Shown: positions 45,801 through 58,500 of the stretch, in pieces
Position numbering within the stretch: the first letter of the stretch is position 1
How the letters are laid out: each line of letters begins with the position of its first letter
Assembly: GCA_037447655.1 (NCBI GenBank)
Contig: JBBHKE010000765.1
Location: 36,039-100,038, forward strand
Direction: 5' to 3'
DNA from: Zygnema cylindricum
Taxonomy: Eukaryota; Streptophyta; Zygnematophyceae; Zygnematales; Zygnemataceae
DNA length: 64,000 nucleotides
Notes under the pieces: generated by a model
What the model was told of the DNA's origin: nothing
The model's database searches: none
Seen by the model: only the letters and a program-made list of their open reading frames with translations
Translations under genes and position numbers: made by a program

Positions 45801-46090
45801 TGCCACGTCACCACGAGAGCAATCTTGCCGATACGGCAACCTTGCCACGTCATCATAATTGCCACGTAATCATACTTGCCACGTCATCTTCCTGCCACGT
45901 CATCATCCTTGCCACGTGGCATGAATATCAGGTCACGGATTCGGCCGCGTTTCACGCGCCATGTCGCCACGCGGCATTCCCGGAGAATCCCAAACACTGC
46001 CACGTGGCAGAAGCAACGCATTTGAGAAAACTGGTAAGACCCAAAAATCCGCTGTCCCTCCCTCTCTCTCCTTTTGCCACGTGGCACTTG
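45801..46090. promoter_or_regulatory. Cluster of ACGT-core (G-box / C-box hybrid) motifs
   Basis: At least eight GCCACGT motifs in about 290 bp: repeated TGCCACGTCATC forms (about 45801-45905) and palindromic GCCACGTGGC at about 45909, 45999 and 46076. GCCACGTGGC and CCACGTCA are known bZIP/bHLH binding cores in plants (established for the motif class). That the cluster acts as a promoter here is inference; it lies 1.1 kb before the APC4-like exons. Confidence 0.5.
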
Positions 46091-46640
46091 TCCTTATCAC
46101 TCTCCCTTCCCTCTCTCACTTTTTTAAACTCCCCTGTCCCATTGCCACCTGTCGCTTTCTCTCTCCCTCTTCCTTTCCCTCTCCCTCTTCCTTTCCCTCT
46201 CCTTCTTCCTCTCCCTCTCTCCTTCCCCCTTCCTCTCTTGATTTTTCACTATCTCCTATCCCTCTTTTTTCCCCCAATGACAGTTTTGTTAATTGGCCCC
46301 TTTTTGTTTTTTTTTTCGGGGCAGTTGCGATGCCACTTTCGGGCGGCCTTTGGAAATAATTTCTCCGATGCTCCGACCCATGAGACCCATTCTTGTTTCG
46401 GCCCTTTCTCCAGACGAAAGCTCTCCCTCTACCCCTCCCCTCTCTCTCTGTTATCAAGACGTGTGTCTCTTTCCCTCCATCTACCTCCCCGTCCTCCTCC
46501 CTTTCTCCCTCTCCTTCTCCCGCGCTCTGCTATCAAGAAAGAGTCCCTTTCCCCTCTCTCTCTCTCTTCTTCTCCCGTTCTCTCTCGCTCTCTTTGGTGT
46601 CACTTTAACGGATGCCATGCCTTCACATGTACTCCAAAAC
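46091..46640. repeat. Polypyrimidine tract
   Basis: Long CT-rich DNA with repeats of CTTCCTTTCCCTCTCCCT. It gives long artificial frames on both strands. The same pairing of ACGT motifs with a CT tract recurs at 50490-50650. Confidence 0.6.
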
Positions 46641-47203
46641 TGGAAATTTTTAATTTCATCTGATACGGTATCTTAATACCTACACAAGGAACCCAAAAAT
46701 GCTAATTGTTAGGTCCAAAAACGTGAAACCCAAAATTTTGGACCAAAATTTCATAGTGTTCAGTTTTGGCGTATTCTCAAAAACGCCACGTCCAAAAAAA
46801 AAAACGGATGGACTTGAAAAACGTTGTCTGTGTAGATCTCGGTCTTAACTACACGTGGACGTAAAAAGTACAATTCTTTTAATTTTTGTACAGACTTTGG
46901 GAGATCTTTAACGTTCCGAAAGTTTGATCTGAACCAAATATTCAAAGGGAAACGGGTCTAGTTTTAGCGCTATTTATGTTCAGAGGCCAGAAAGAACCGG
47001 CACCATATTATTGTTTTTAACAATAGTAGCTATTTACGGTGTACTTTGCAAGTGATTCGATGTGAGGTTTTTACTTTTTTGCCCATTATGTATTTAGAGC
47101 GAATTACTTTTTGCCAATTATTTAGTGCGACTCTCGTTTTTCCATTTATTAGATAGTGCGAGCTATTTAATGCGAACTTTATAGTGCGGAATATTTAGTG
47201 CGG
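46641..47203. other. Spacer with MITE right-end remnant and short repeats
   Basis: A lone AGTAGCTATTTACGGTGTA at about 47025-47043 resembles a TACACCG-family right end. From about 47090 to 47203 the motif TATTTAGTGCGA recurs about six times with small changes. No exon was found, though an upstream part of the APC4-like gene could lie across this region. Confidence 0.35.
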
Positions 47204-47978
47204 ATGATATTCTGTATGCAGGTCCAACAAACCAACAACGGAGCGAACAACGGAGACAAAGAAACCGTAAAACGGAAGGCACCAGCTCAGCAAATGTACA
47301 TCGCTTTTGGAGCGAGAGAGGAGAAGACCTCCCAAAGCGGTTCAAAAATATGCAAAAAAATTGCTCTCATGCGAACACAGTCGAGATCGTTGACAAGGGG
47401 AGAGAGAGAGAGTGGAGAAAGGGAGAGTGGAGAGGGGGGAAGTGGGGAAGAGAGAGTGGAGGCCATTGGGATACAATTGACGGGAAAATTGCAACTTGTG
47501 GATATGGCATTTTACAAGGTGAGAAGGGAAGGGGGAGGGGGAGGGGGAGGGGAAAGGGAGGGAGAGTGAGAGGCGGGAAAGGGACTCCTTTTTATTTCAC
47601 TTTTTTTGTTTTTGTCCATTGTTTTGTCCTTTGTTTCTCCTTCCTCTTTATTTCATCCTTTATCGATATCCTTTGTTTTGTCCTTTTGTGACAGGATTGC
47701 CAGCTGGCCCTTTTGCTAGAAGACAAATCGACAGCTGGCGAACTCTCGTGGCTCCTCCTCCTCCACTGTAGGGATTTGGAAATGCAAGTTTTGGACCCGA
47801 GCTTTTTTGTTTCGGAACATGAATTTGGAACCGATATTTTTCACCTTTGTGAAAGACAGGTGAGAAAAAGTCTCGTTTTGCGTTTTTGTTGCCGTTTTTG
47901 TTTTTGAAAGAAAATAGATTTTGAGTTTGAAAGGTACCCGAAAAGAGCATGTTTTTATATACATGTACATGTATGGAT

Positions 47979-48022
<44 letters not shown>

Positions 48023-48889
48023 TTATATATACTTATATATACATATATCTATACATTTATATTTTCCTTGCAAGGCTTTTGTATTTTTCGGTCGTTTTCT
48101 CTCGTTTTTGAGGAATCTATAAAAAAAGACGGTTAGTTGTACCAGTTAGATGTTTTTTTCCTTGTTTGCTATTTTCATTCTTTCTTTGGTTTTTTTTTAC
48201 TTCCGTGTCATTTTCTCTTTTCTTTTATTTGTCATTTTTCCTTTTGTTTCTCTTTCTCTTGTTTTCCAATTTGTCTTTTTGTGTTTTTTTTTCCTTTTAA
48301 GGGATGTGTGATTTCTATTGGAGTCGAAAACGGAAAAGCGAGAGCTTTGACACATGTGAAAGCCACTCCTCCGTTTGCTTTGAGCGGTGTGTAACTACCG
48401 AAAATCATTTTTTTTTTCTCAACGCTTATTTTAGGTTTTTTATGGTTTTAATTCCTGTCCTTCATGTTTTTCCTTTTTCCCTTTTTGGCTTAACTTACCG
48501 TTTTCCTTCAAATATATTTGCCTTCATTCAAGTTTTACCCCCAGTTTTTTGTTTTTTAATAGCTTACCTTTAGTTTTGCTTTTTTCTTTTACTTTTTTAT
48601 TTCCTTATTTTTAACTTAGTTTTACTTTCACCTTTTACTCTCTGTCCTTAACTTAATTCGAACTTTGCTTTGGGTTTTTTGTTTTTCTTTTTTTGGCTTA
48701 ATTTTTCCTTGAATCGTCTTCGTTGCTTTTTTTGTGGTTCTTAATTTTGTTTTTGGGTTTTTTGTTTTTTTTTTTTTTGTTATTTTGACAGCGTCTCGAG
48801 GACTAGCTTGCATTCCGGCCGGTCAAAGAAGAGTACTCATTTTTGATTTGGAAGAAGATGAACAATCGAAAGAAGAAGGCTCCGACTAA
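47204..48889 (+). CDS. APC4-like protein (anaphase-promoting complex subunit 4), 3' exons
   Basis: Exons 47204(or 47218)-47518, 47695-47859, 48302-48386 and 48792-48889 join in frame (GT-AG introns with GTGAGA, GTGAGA and GTGTGT donors) into about 220 residues. Exon 2 reads [20 protein letters not shown] after LVDMAFYK. The end, [17 protein letters not shown] then [13 protein letters not shown], fits my memory of the plant APC4 C-terminus (SASRGVAC.., then an acidic LEEDE tail). APC4 is a scaffold subunit of the APC/C ubiquitin ligase. The WD40 N-terminal half is not visible; either it lies upstream across large introns or this is a truncated copy. The 47204 ATG is not trusted: an acceptor (TATGCAG) precedes 47218. 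AATAAATA at about 48904 could be the poly(A) signal. Confidence 0.6.
47521..47572 (+). other. G-quadruplex-forming tract next to a 5' splice site
   Basis: Repeated GGGGGAGGGGGA-like sequence begins a few bases after the exon 1 donor (GTGAGAAGGGAAG). At least four runs of three or more G with 1-3-base loops on the transcript strand. Folding is predicted from the pattern only. Confidence 0.6.
47978..48032. repeat. (TA)n microsatellite in APC4-like intron 2
   Basis: Roughly 22 TA units, continuing as looser TATATACTTATATA sequence to about 48055. Confidence 0.85.
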
Positions 48890-49637
48890 CAAATATTTTT
48901 TTATAAATAAATACGAATACAAATATGGTTAGGAATGTTGTTGGTATGATAAACAATTCCTTGTGAAACTTCAACAACCAAAAAAAAGAAACGGAAAAAA
49001 TTTCGAAAAAGAAAGGGGTCAATTATGTGAAGGACGTAGGAATAATAGTTTTGTCTCAGAGTTTTCTCTAAACCCATGTTTGTTCTCTAAAATACGATAT
49101 AAATAAATGAGAAGTTTTGTTTTTTGCAACTTTTATTTTTTAATCATCGATTCTAATGAACATACATGATGGATGGACAAAAAGTATAAAATAAAATACA
49201 AAAAAAAAAAATCTTCCTTTGTGTCTATGAGGGATTGTGATCAAATTTTTCATAAAAATTAGGGAGGGAGGGAGGGATTTTCATTTAATCGACCGTATTT
49301 GCAACCGATGGTGAGTCACACAAAAATGTCGAGCAAATGAGCTCAAATTCAATCTGTGTCAAAAATAGTTGATCATAGTGTTAATAACATTTCAATTAGC
49401 TTCTTCCAACATTACAATTCATAGAAAATAGCCTCTCCTTTCCTTTCTTTTTTATGGGTATTTCTTGATATCTTTCCACTTTGAATTGTTTTGTCGTGTT
49501 TTTTGAACACAGAAATGCATTCATATTTCTTTGTTCGGTCCATTGTAAAACAAAGCTGAAGGTTTGTCATTAGTGTGTGGTTATGAAACCCTTTCTCTGT
49601 CGTCCCTTTGATACAAATGTGTCTAACGCGTTATGTT
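48890..49637. other. Unassigned spacer
   Basis: AT-rich 3' flank of the APC4-like gene. No element end or coding signal before the hAT MITE. Confidence 0.3.
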
Positions 49638-50067
49638 TAGTGTTGTGTATCGGTAGCCATTTGCTGATAACTGATATGCACCTTTTTTTGGCCAGCCGAT
49701 AATCCATATATTGACACAATATATCGGTTTTTTATCGCGATAACACCGCTTCGATAATTATCGGCGATAATTTGTATGGTTCATATCACACATTTGTACG
49801 GTTTAATCCGTTTTAGTGAACCGTCGTGATTTCGTTACACAAGGTATGGAACAGATTGTCACACGTAGCATGCCACGCTATATGCAGTGAAAATATAATA
49901 CGGTATATCTTAAAGTACTATTGTGTAGCATACTATATTTTTCCACTTTCGTCAATAATGAATTTGTTGGTCTCAGAGCGATATATCGGAACCCTTCGCT
50001 GTTTGATAACCGATAACTATCGGTACGGGTCTTATCGCGATGATTCTTTTCCCGATACACAACACTA
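49638..50067. mobile_element. hAT-type MITE, second copy (430 bp)
   Basis: Ends TAGTGTTGTGTATCGG and CCGATACACAACACTA, nearly the same as the element at 15190-15628. Inside are TATCGCGATAA, ATTATCGGCGATAA and related palindromes. The flanking 8-mers do not match, so the duplication has decayed or the boundaries slipped. Confidence 0.7.
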
Positions 50068-52563
50068 ACAAAACGGCTAACTGAAAATACAATTCAAAAA
50101 CAGATGGCATTTCTGTCGCTCTCTCTGGTAATAGAAGCGTGTTTGAAAATTTTCATTGCCCAAAAACGCCCAAAATCCCGCCACACCCTCTCTCCGCAAC
50201 TTCCTCTCCCTCTCCCTCGCTCTCCCCCTGTTTCAAGGCTTTAGTGTGTGAAGCCCGCTGTATTCTCTTATTCCGTTTTTTTTTCTTAGTGATGAATCCC
50301 ACTGTTATTTACTATGCAGCAAACGCATCTTAAGTGTTAAACCTGTCCAAGTGCTTGTCTTGTGAAATTTTTCTGCAATGTATTCTTTTTTTCTTTCCAA
50401 TTTTCGCTACCACAATGCTCCCATTGGCCGAAAAAAAAAATGGTTATGAAATAGGAGCCCGAAAAAGAGACGAGACAGAAAACGTTTAACACGTCACGTC
50501 ACGTCACGCGAGGCAAATCTCGCCACGTCATCAGTGGAAGGGACCTCGCGCCAGTGAACTAATCCACATGGAGAAGAGGAAAAGGTGCATCTGCTCTCCC
50601 TGTCCTCCCTGTCCCTCTTTCCCTCTCCCATCTCCCCCCACTCTCTCTTGGAGTGGGAGGGAGAGTTGGGGCGGGAGGGGAGAGTGACGTATTCCTGTTA
50701 TTCATTCGTCGTAAACTAAGTTTTCGTTTAGTTCCTGCCCGGTTTTACAAATGTGTTATTGTTAAGTGTTGAAAGGGAACAATCTAATCTGACGCTCGTC
50801 CACTCTCCCCCTTTTCTCCTTCACTTGGTCTTCAGCTCTGTTTTACCTCTCACTCCGTAGTACGCAACTGAAATATGTGTGTCTCACATGAAATTTCATG
50901 ATTTTATTTGTTTATTATATATTTATTTTTTTGTTCGTTTGAGTAGCTTGTAGTCTTCAAAATTCTAGCTAATGTATCTCGGAATCTTAATTAGCGTACA
51001 AATCTGTTTTATTGTTTGTTTTTGTTTGATAAGCATCTGGCTATCATCCAGTCTAGCGTCTCGCAGCAATTTTCATCTTTACTGTAACGACAAATGTACA
51101 CCTCTAGCGCACTTTAATCCTCGCTAATGTAGGCTTAGCTATTTCCATTGTAGATAATACATCTTTTTTCTTTATTTAAATACCCCATCAAATTTTTGCT
51201 TCATGTTTTCAATCTCTCTCTTGGGCCTTGTGGATATCTTTCCATTTCTTTTAATTCATGGCCCCAACTATTCAGACCACATTGTTAGTTTTTTCTGAAA
51301 TACCTTGTCTATGTCAACCTTCGCACGCCAATTAAATAATATTCAGAAAAAATATCTGGAAACTCTTTGTCCCATGGTTTGCCTTTGATGCTTCCTCACT
51401 AAGCGGTAACCATCCCGACAAAATATATTGAAATGGCTCCTAACGAAGAAGCTTATAGTGCTTAATGGATAGGTAGACAGTTTGGTCTAAATTAGTTTTT
51501 TTTTGGAGTCAAAGCGGATCCAGTTTCTTTACATTGTCTTAGAAACCTCCTTATTTGGCGACCCTGACCGTTTGATCCGCATTCTCAAGACTCTGGAGGA
51601 AATTTTCAGGCAGCTAGTGGAATATGTTTTGGCAGTACAGCACTATTTTTGCACTCCTAACCAGAATATGTTTTGGCAACTAGTGCAATGTTCCACTCCT
51701 AAAACAAAATATGCTTTGGAAGCTCACGGCATATGTTATGGAAGCTAGCGGCACAAATGATTTAAGCTAATGACATTAAAGTTTTCATTTTTTAGTTTTT
51801 TTATTTTTATTTTTCGAACTTAAAAGTTATCACCAACCTATGTGTCACTTTCTATCCGAACAAAAGATCCTCCCATTAAAAAACCGACGTTGTAAAATAA
51901 GTCGGTAAATAGGTCTAGGTATCTCATAGGTGGGGGGAACACTCAATTTTCCTTTGTAGGTCTGCAGCGCCCGTGCGAGCTGCATGCCCATGAGGGATAA
52001 ATCTCGTAATTCCCGCCGCCTCTGGGATAACCTGCACGTGTTGTATCTAAACCTTCACTGCCGTGATTGCAAGTTGATTTCTTGCATGCGATACTCGAAC
52101 ATCGATGCATATTCACAACAATAACCTCTGCTTAAACTAGTTCATGCATCAAATTAACCATCATGATTTTCCACATTGTACTTTCCATCATCATTCATGC
52201 CATGCGCACAGTATATTGCAATCAAAACCTGTCTCCAGACATTTAAAAACGTGTGCGGGTTTCAATAAACCTGTTCAGCTATCAAATGAATGCATCCAAA
52301 ACTCCAAATCCAGCAATCGAAATTTTTAAGCTACAAGTTGTGACATACCAGCGATGTATTAAAGACCTGGTGCACACTGGCCTATTTACCTATTGCATTG
52401 GTAACGGCACGCAAGCAGCCTTGTCGATCACTTCTGTGAAAATATTCCTGAACATCTGCCGTGTTTTCAAGAAAATTAAATTAATGCCAACGCTGTAGAA
52501 TTTTCCCAGCAAATCCCGTCACAGATCCCGTTACAAGATAGGTTGAAGTGATTGGTCCCCCAC
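50068..52563. other. Spacer downstream of ZYP1 with ACGT motifs and CT tracts
   Basis: At 50490-50530 there are three consecutive CACGTCACGTCACG units and one GCCACGTCATC, followed by a CT-rich tract (50590-50650). At 51600-51745 a degenerate repeat of AATATGTTTTGGCA... GCACTCCTAA occurs about three times. No gene was found; small plus-strand frames at 52144-52498 lack features. Confidence 0.35.
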
Positions 52564-55500
52564 TCAAAATGCATAAGGATCATCTAAGTACGGATTCATT
52601 GATTCTGATCCAAAGAGCTCGCCCATGCTACCAGACTTGGCAGGGCTTGCATCCTGCAAAATTCCTCAAGAAAAACAAGGAGATATTAGTGCGATTTAAA
52701 AGAGTTAGCATTGAGTTTAAATACTGAACTTATAACTGAATACTTTACATTGTGCCCTCAAGTGTCAGCGTTGAGTTATAATTTAGAATTATAACATATA
52801 CATTGCAAAATTCCTCAGTGAAAATAACGGAACGAGGCTATTAAAGTTCTTCAAACAGTTAGCATTTAAAAAATCTAGATTTAGAACGGAATACTCTGCA
52901 TTTCTTATAATTTCAGACTTTACCCCGATACCTACGGTTTCGGAGTCTATAGAAAAATTGCTGATCCATGCTGGTGTTATTTTTGCCAGCCCTTGACCTT
53001 ACCCTTGAATGTTGACTTTTGGGGGTGCTTCAAGACCCAAAGAACGATCAGCAGTTTAGCTGGCTGGCTGCTGTTCTTATCCATGCTTAAGGAATAATGT
53101 TTGATTGTGTTGTGACTCACTAAAAACGTTAGATTGATCACAGGAAATAGGAAGTTACCTTTACTTTGTTTTCCCGTTTCCTCTTCATTGCTTTCTTCCC
53201 CCCGTTAGGATCTGGCACCTGATATTCATGACTTGTTGTAATCAGTATCCTAAAAGTGGTAGGTCAATGGTCTACAACAGTTTTCTTCTTATGATTTTGT
53301 CCATGTATCAACAATTGATTCCTTAGTACGATTTGGAATCCTGTCTACCGATCGTTATCCATGTCTTGTGATTCAGCTACGATTTCAAGCACAGGAAAAC
53401 TGATGGTTTATCCAATCAGGATCCTCCAAAAAATTTCAAACAGCTTAATTAAGCATAAGATTCAGGATGGTCAATCGCACAGAGAAATTCAAGTCCCCTT
53501 CTATTTTCATGTGTAATCTACCACAAACAGGCACGCACTTCTATGCAGCCACTTTGCTTTCATCCTTGCAAACTATACTGGTAGACTGTCAGCCTACTTG
53601 TGATATAATATAAGGGATGAGAGTCCTATGAGGTTTCTCTGTTTGACTCTTTGTTTCACAAGAGACAGAACGTCGTGGTAAATAGCAGTCATTGACAAAC
53701 AGTTTATGTCCAAGTGACCAGGTTAGACTTCAGCTTGTAATGTGAATGTGAGCTAGACGGTCACCTCTTGCAAAATGCAAAGCAAGTGTGATGTTACCTT
53801 GGTCACATCGCTCTTTGTAAAAGCAGCAGAGGCTTCTTTCGTGAGGTTCTCTTCATCGTCTGAATCAGGTATAGGCTGCATCGTCATCTTTGGAAGGCTT
53901 GCCCTTTTCTGTTATGTCATGCATCAAATAACGTGTACCGTTAAGCAAGCTGAGCAAGTACTTAATTAATAGCTTCTTCTGTTTGACTCTACATACAAAA
54001 AACTTTGGAATATAGTTGCTAACATCGTGCCCTCAACTCGAATGGATGATTAATATTCATGACTTCGAGAAAGGGCTTAAATGGCTAATAGCTTGCCTGC
54101 TTTCGAGATTTGACCAAAGGACGGCCAGCTGCATCTCCTTTCTTACTTGGTGGCTGTCCATCAATTAGCCACCACATATATACAGTTATGAGTTGAAGAG
54201 GAATAAAGGTAGCAATCACTACATGTTCATGCAAATTTTGAAAAATTATTGAGAGCTCTATCCACAGCACTAAGCATACTTGCAGAAACAATGTACATAA
54301 GATCTCTGCCAATTGGCTTTGTCTTCCAGAATCATACCCGCATTGTTGCATTACGACCAGTATCCCTCAATGTCTCCACCCCAGAGCTTACATTGACTAC
54401 AGTACCTCTGACCTGCCACACCATATACCAAAAAATTGATTAGTAACTCAAGACTTTTTTTGACCAGACAAAAAGACAGGAACATTGCAATGTTGCAATC
54501 AGCTTCTTATATGCAATCTGCAAGGATAGTGATTCTCAATCATCGAGGTTATTAAACAATATGCATCATTAAAGACTTAATCACCTATAGTGGAACTGAC
54601 AAACCTATCAGAGGGCAGAGATTAAAAACATACTGTAGTAGTAGTGTTCTCCAGAAGCTGAATCTGAGATTGGCCTGCTTCTGCTGAACTTGTCACCCCG
54701 AGCACATTCTGCGGTCACAATAAAGCAAATATGTCGATTGAGTTGTACTTTCTTCAATAGTTGACCATTGTACATTGCAAAAGAAGTACAAAGCAATCAG
54801 ATCGCTGATTCCGTCAGCTTCTTCTTTTTTCAACGTCAAGCAAAGTGTACCTGATTTAATTCTCTTTGCATGTCATTGCTGAACCGGCGAAGAAAGGCTT
54901 CATAACGGGCTTTTTCCAATGTAAGCACAGATTCGACCTCCTTCAGCTTGTTTTCGTACCCTTCCTTCAAACTGCAGATTGCTTGCTCATGCTCCAACTT
55001 CTCGGCAAGATATTTCGACTCCCCCTGCTGCACGGCGTCTTCACTCTGCTCACAAAGAAAATTCCATTATGTTTCAAATGTTATCACCACATGCATGAAT
55101 CACATATAACTCCTATACACCTTCGGTAGAGCCGTAGTTTGGCTCCTTAAATTACCTTTCGAAGGCGTTCCCCGTAATCTTGCATGCTCCTAGTAAGCTC
55201 TTCATTCAGGGTAGTCAATTCTCGGTTGCGTATCTCCACACCTTCTAGAGCGCCTTGATTCTGTTTCAACACACAGAATCGACAATAAAAAGGTGTATAA
55301 TGGTCAATCTCATCCAGAGAAATTACAGTTCTTCATGCTCCTTGAAAAGGTGAGCCTTGCGAATTTGATAACAGAACATCTTGTCTCCTACCGAGAGTCG
55401 CCAAGTAAACTAATCACTCAAACTTCCCAGCTAGTAAGCTGTTTCAACGTACCTCCTGAAGCCTCATGGCCAGGTGCGACCTCTGTTCTTCAAATGTTTC

Positions 55501-58500
55501 CGCTTCCTTGTTCCACTTTACTTTCCAGGTTTGTTCAACCTGCAATATAGCAGTCCATGTTAGAAAGTTTAGACATGTTCTGTGTTCCTCTCAAGCACTA
55601 AATGTATCTTGCTTTCCAACTTTCTCTATGTGAAGTACAGACAGAAATAGGCTTTCTGTTTGAAGTAATCAAATTCGTGGAGAGTTTGCTCATAAAGAAC
55701 TACAGCAATAAATTTCACATCAGAAATGACAAGAGACGACAGCTCTGTAGTCCATAAGGTACCTTTTCCAATGCCGCTTGAAGCTCTTTTTCCCTCTCAG
55801 ACCATAACATTTTATGCTCTTCCATCATCCCCATCTTATCCTCCTCATTCTTTCGTGCAAGTTCAGATAACTGAACTATGCCAACGGTGCAAGAACAGGA
55901 GAAAAATTAGGTCAAAGTATCAGCTGTTTCAATGAAAACCATCAGCACAACTATGTTTGCATTGCATCCTTGTTTAATCTATGCGGCCAAGCACGTAAAG
56001 CTACACAAACCATCATGTTATCTCCAACTTCATAAGCTGTTTTGTGATTTTGTTGGAAATAATCACGGTAGGCAAGGAGAAATGAACAAATTGAAAAGGG
56101 TCTGACTGTGACAAACACATTTGCTGTCTGTTCGAGCACATCCTTGATAAAAATTGATAGATGGCTCTCACCTCGTGCTTGTGTTTAGTTGTGAGGTCAT
56201 CAGCTTGAGCCCGCATTGCTTCTCGTTCAAGCTGCAAGCTTTTCTCGTGATCTCGTTTAACATCCTCAACCATCATAGCAGCCTGCATGATCATGTCTTA
56301 ACAGTCCATTCAAATGCATATTTTGCCATCGTGAATGCTGGCGGAGCAATGTCGAGGAAATGATGTGTAACTTCGTTGCCTTCTTATTTATGAAGAAATG
56401 ACAAGTCAACTTCTTTGCCTTCTTATCTATGAAAAAATGACAAGTCTGCCAACAATGAAAATATAGAACTAACCTTTTGTCGTTCATTTACGATAGCGTT
56501 GTTTGTTTCCGCTTCGTATTGCTTGCGCATCTCAGTCACAGCCTGCAAAAGTCCAAGTTATGGAACTATGTTACACAGGACCTTATAATGTACACCCTGT
56601 GAACGTGCAAAAACTAAATCACCACAGGATATGAAGTGCATTGCCTGGTTGTTTTGAGCTGATAACTCTCGAAGATGCCTTTGGAGTTCCAATTGCTTTG
56701 CTTCAAGCTTAGCCTGGCCATCTTTTTTGCTTGCCTCATTTGCCTTCTCTGAAAGAATGAGCTTCTCCTGGGTCTATCCATGATGCATAGCAGTCAAAAA
56801 CGACATTGTTAATATCTAGCAAAAAGCTATTGCATCGGGTCCATTTGCAAAAGGGCTTCATATAAAAAGAAACAGAATATAGCAGTGTGGCTACCACAAA
56901 GGAACATGGCAACATGATTATTGCTGCTCTGACTAATCATAACTTATGCACTTTAACCAGCAATGAAAACTGTAGTCGAGACTTTAGATTATCATGCATG
57001 ACTTATCAACTCTTTTAACCAAGATGTGAGAACCTCATCAAGTTTCTTCTGCACTTCTTTATGTTGTTCTTGAAGCTTCTGGAAGTTTTCTGCAATCAAC
57101 TCAGAATTTTCTTGAGTCCGTTTGAGATCTTCAGCGGTAGCCTTTTGCAAACAGTTCAAAATGTCAAGTTCTTTTTCCAGAGATTCTAGTTTATCCTGTC
57201 TAGCCTCCACTGCTTGCTCCAAAGCAGTAATGGCGCTTGCGCTATCGTCCGTCAGCTTCGAAATGTCCTTCATTAAATTCGCCTGTGCCACATTTTCCAC
57301 ACAATCATACATCAAAACTTTCTCATGGCAGCACTGTAAGGAGAAATCAAGCCGCCTAAGTTTGCATCACCAATTTGATCGAACTATGTAGCTCTTGCCA
57401 AATCATCCGAGTTGATTTTCCTAGGCTAAAAAACATTTACACATTGAATTGTAGCACATACAAAAACATATCGAAAGCCGCACCTTTTCTTCTTTCAGTG
57501 CATTAGTCACCGTTGAAAGTGCAGCCAACTCTTCTTGATCCTTCTTTCTCTCTTGCAACGTAGTCTCTATCAAGTTCTGCTGTGATGAAATGCATTCTTC
57601 TGCAATTTTTTTTGCTTCTGCTGCATCAGTAATAGATCTTAAATGACTGGCTTGTAGGTCCTCCAGCCTTTGCCTGCAAGCTGTTTCAATAAAGCATACA
57701 ATAAATTAGCTTCTGTAACTCTGTAGCTGCATAGTTGACACAAACCGAACGCCAATTTTTTATGTGAAATCTCATACAACAGACAAGCTCAATAACACAC
57801 ACACACACACAGCCGAAGCAACACTTCTGACGAAAAGTTATACTTCGTCTTTCTGAATGATTCTAAAGATCAAGGCTTTTATTTGTTTGTTAATTGCCAG
57901 ACGTGCGTATCAGATGCGGACATGAGTTATTTCCTTTCTGTATACGGGTATATCAGTCGAGCTGCTCACATCTCAATTCATGTTGAAGATTATTTATCTC
58001 GATCAAAAGCTCGTGATTTTTTTTGTCGGCTTCTCTGAAACTTCTCAAAGATCGCTCTTTCTCCAGCTTTTCTTGCTCTATGCACAAGCTAGTCCTTGTA
58101 AGTTCTTGAAGTAGTGTATCCATGTTGTGTGCTGCAAGAGCATTCATGCTTGCAAGTGCTGACACCTTCGCTGCGAGCATATCTGCCTGTTGCTTCAAGG
58201 TCGCGAATTCAGCTGATTTTATGTCAAGGCTGGAAACAAGTTGACTTCGTTGTGCATCCACTTCAGCCTTTCCTTCTGCCTGTTAAATGGTTTTCCCTAT
58301 TGAATGTCAGAATAGCAGAAAAAATCATATGAACTGAGTTTTATGATTAACAAATTCCAAACGACAAGGTGCTGATTGGCTTCAAACATACTTTTGATTG
58401 CTACAAGGAATTTTTCATATTAGCATCTGTCATATGCGTGCCTGCTGCGTGTTTTCCATGCTATGTACCAAGAGACTATACCAGGTCTTTGTTCTTATGT

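Noticed and set aside
45539-46663. 374-codon plus-strand frame
   Set aside because: Composition is serine/leucine/proline from CT-rich low-complexity DNA, all frames are open there, and no domain is visible.
48302-48889. FKBP-type isomerase end (because of the [10 protein letters not shown] string)
   Set aside because: No other FKBP motif is present, and the spliced SASRGLAC plus acidic tail and the upstream exon fit APC4 better.
57790-57815. CA microsatellite as a regulatory site in a ZYP1 intron
   Set aside because: Only a short (CA)n run with nothing linking it to splicing.
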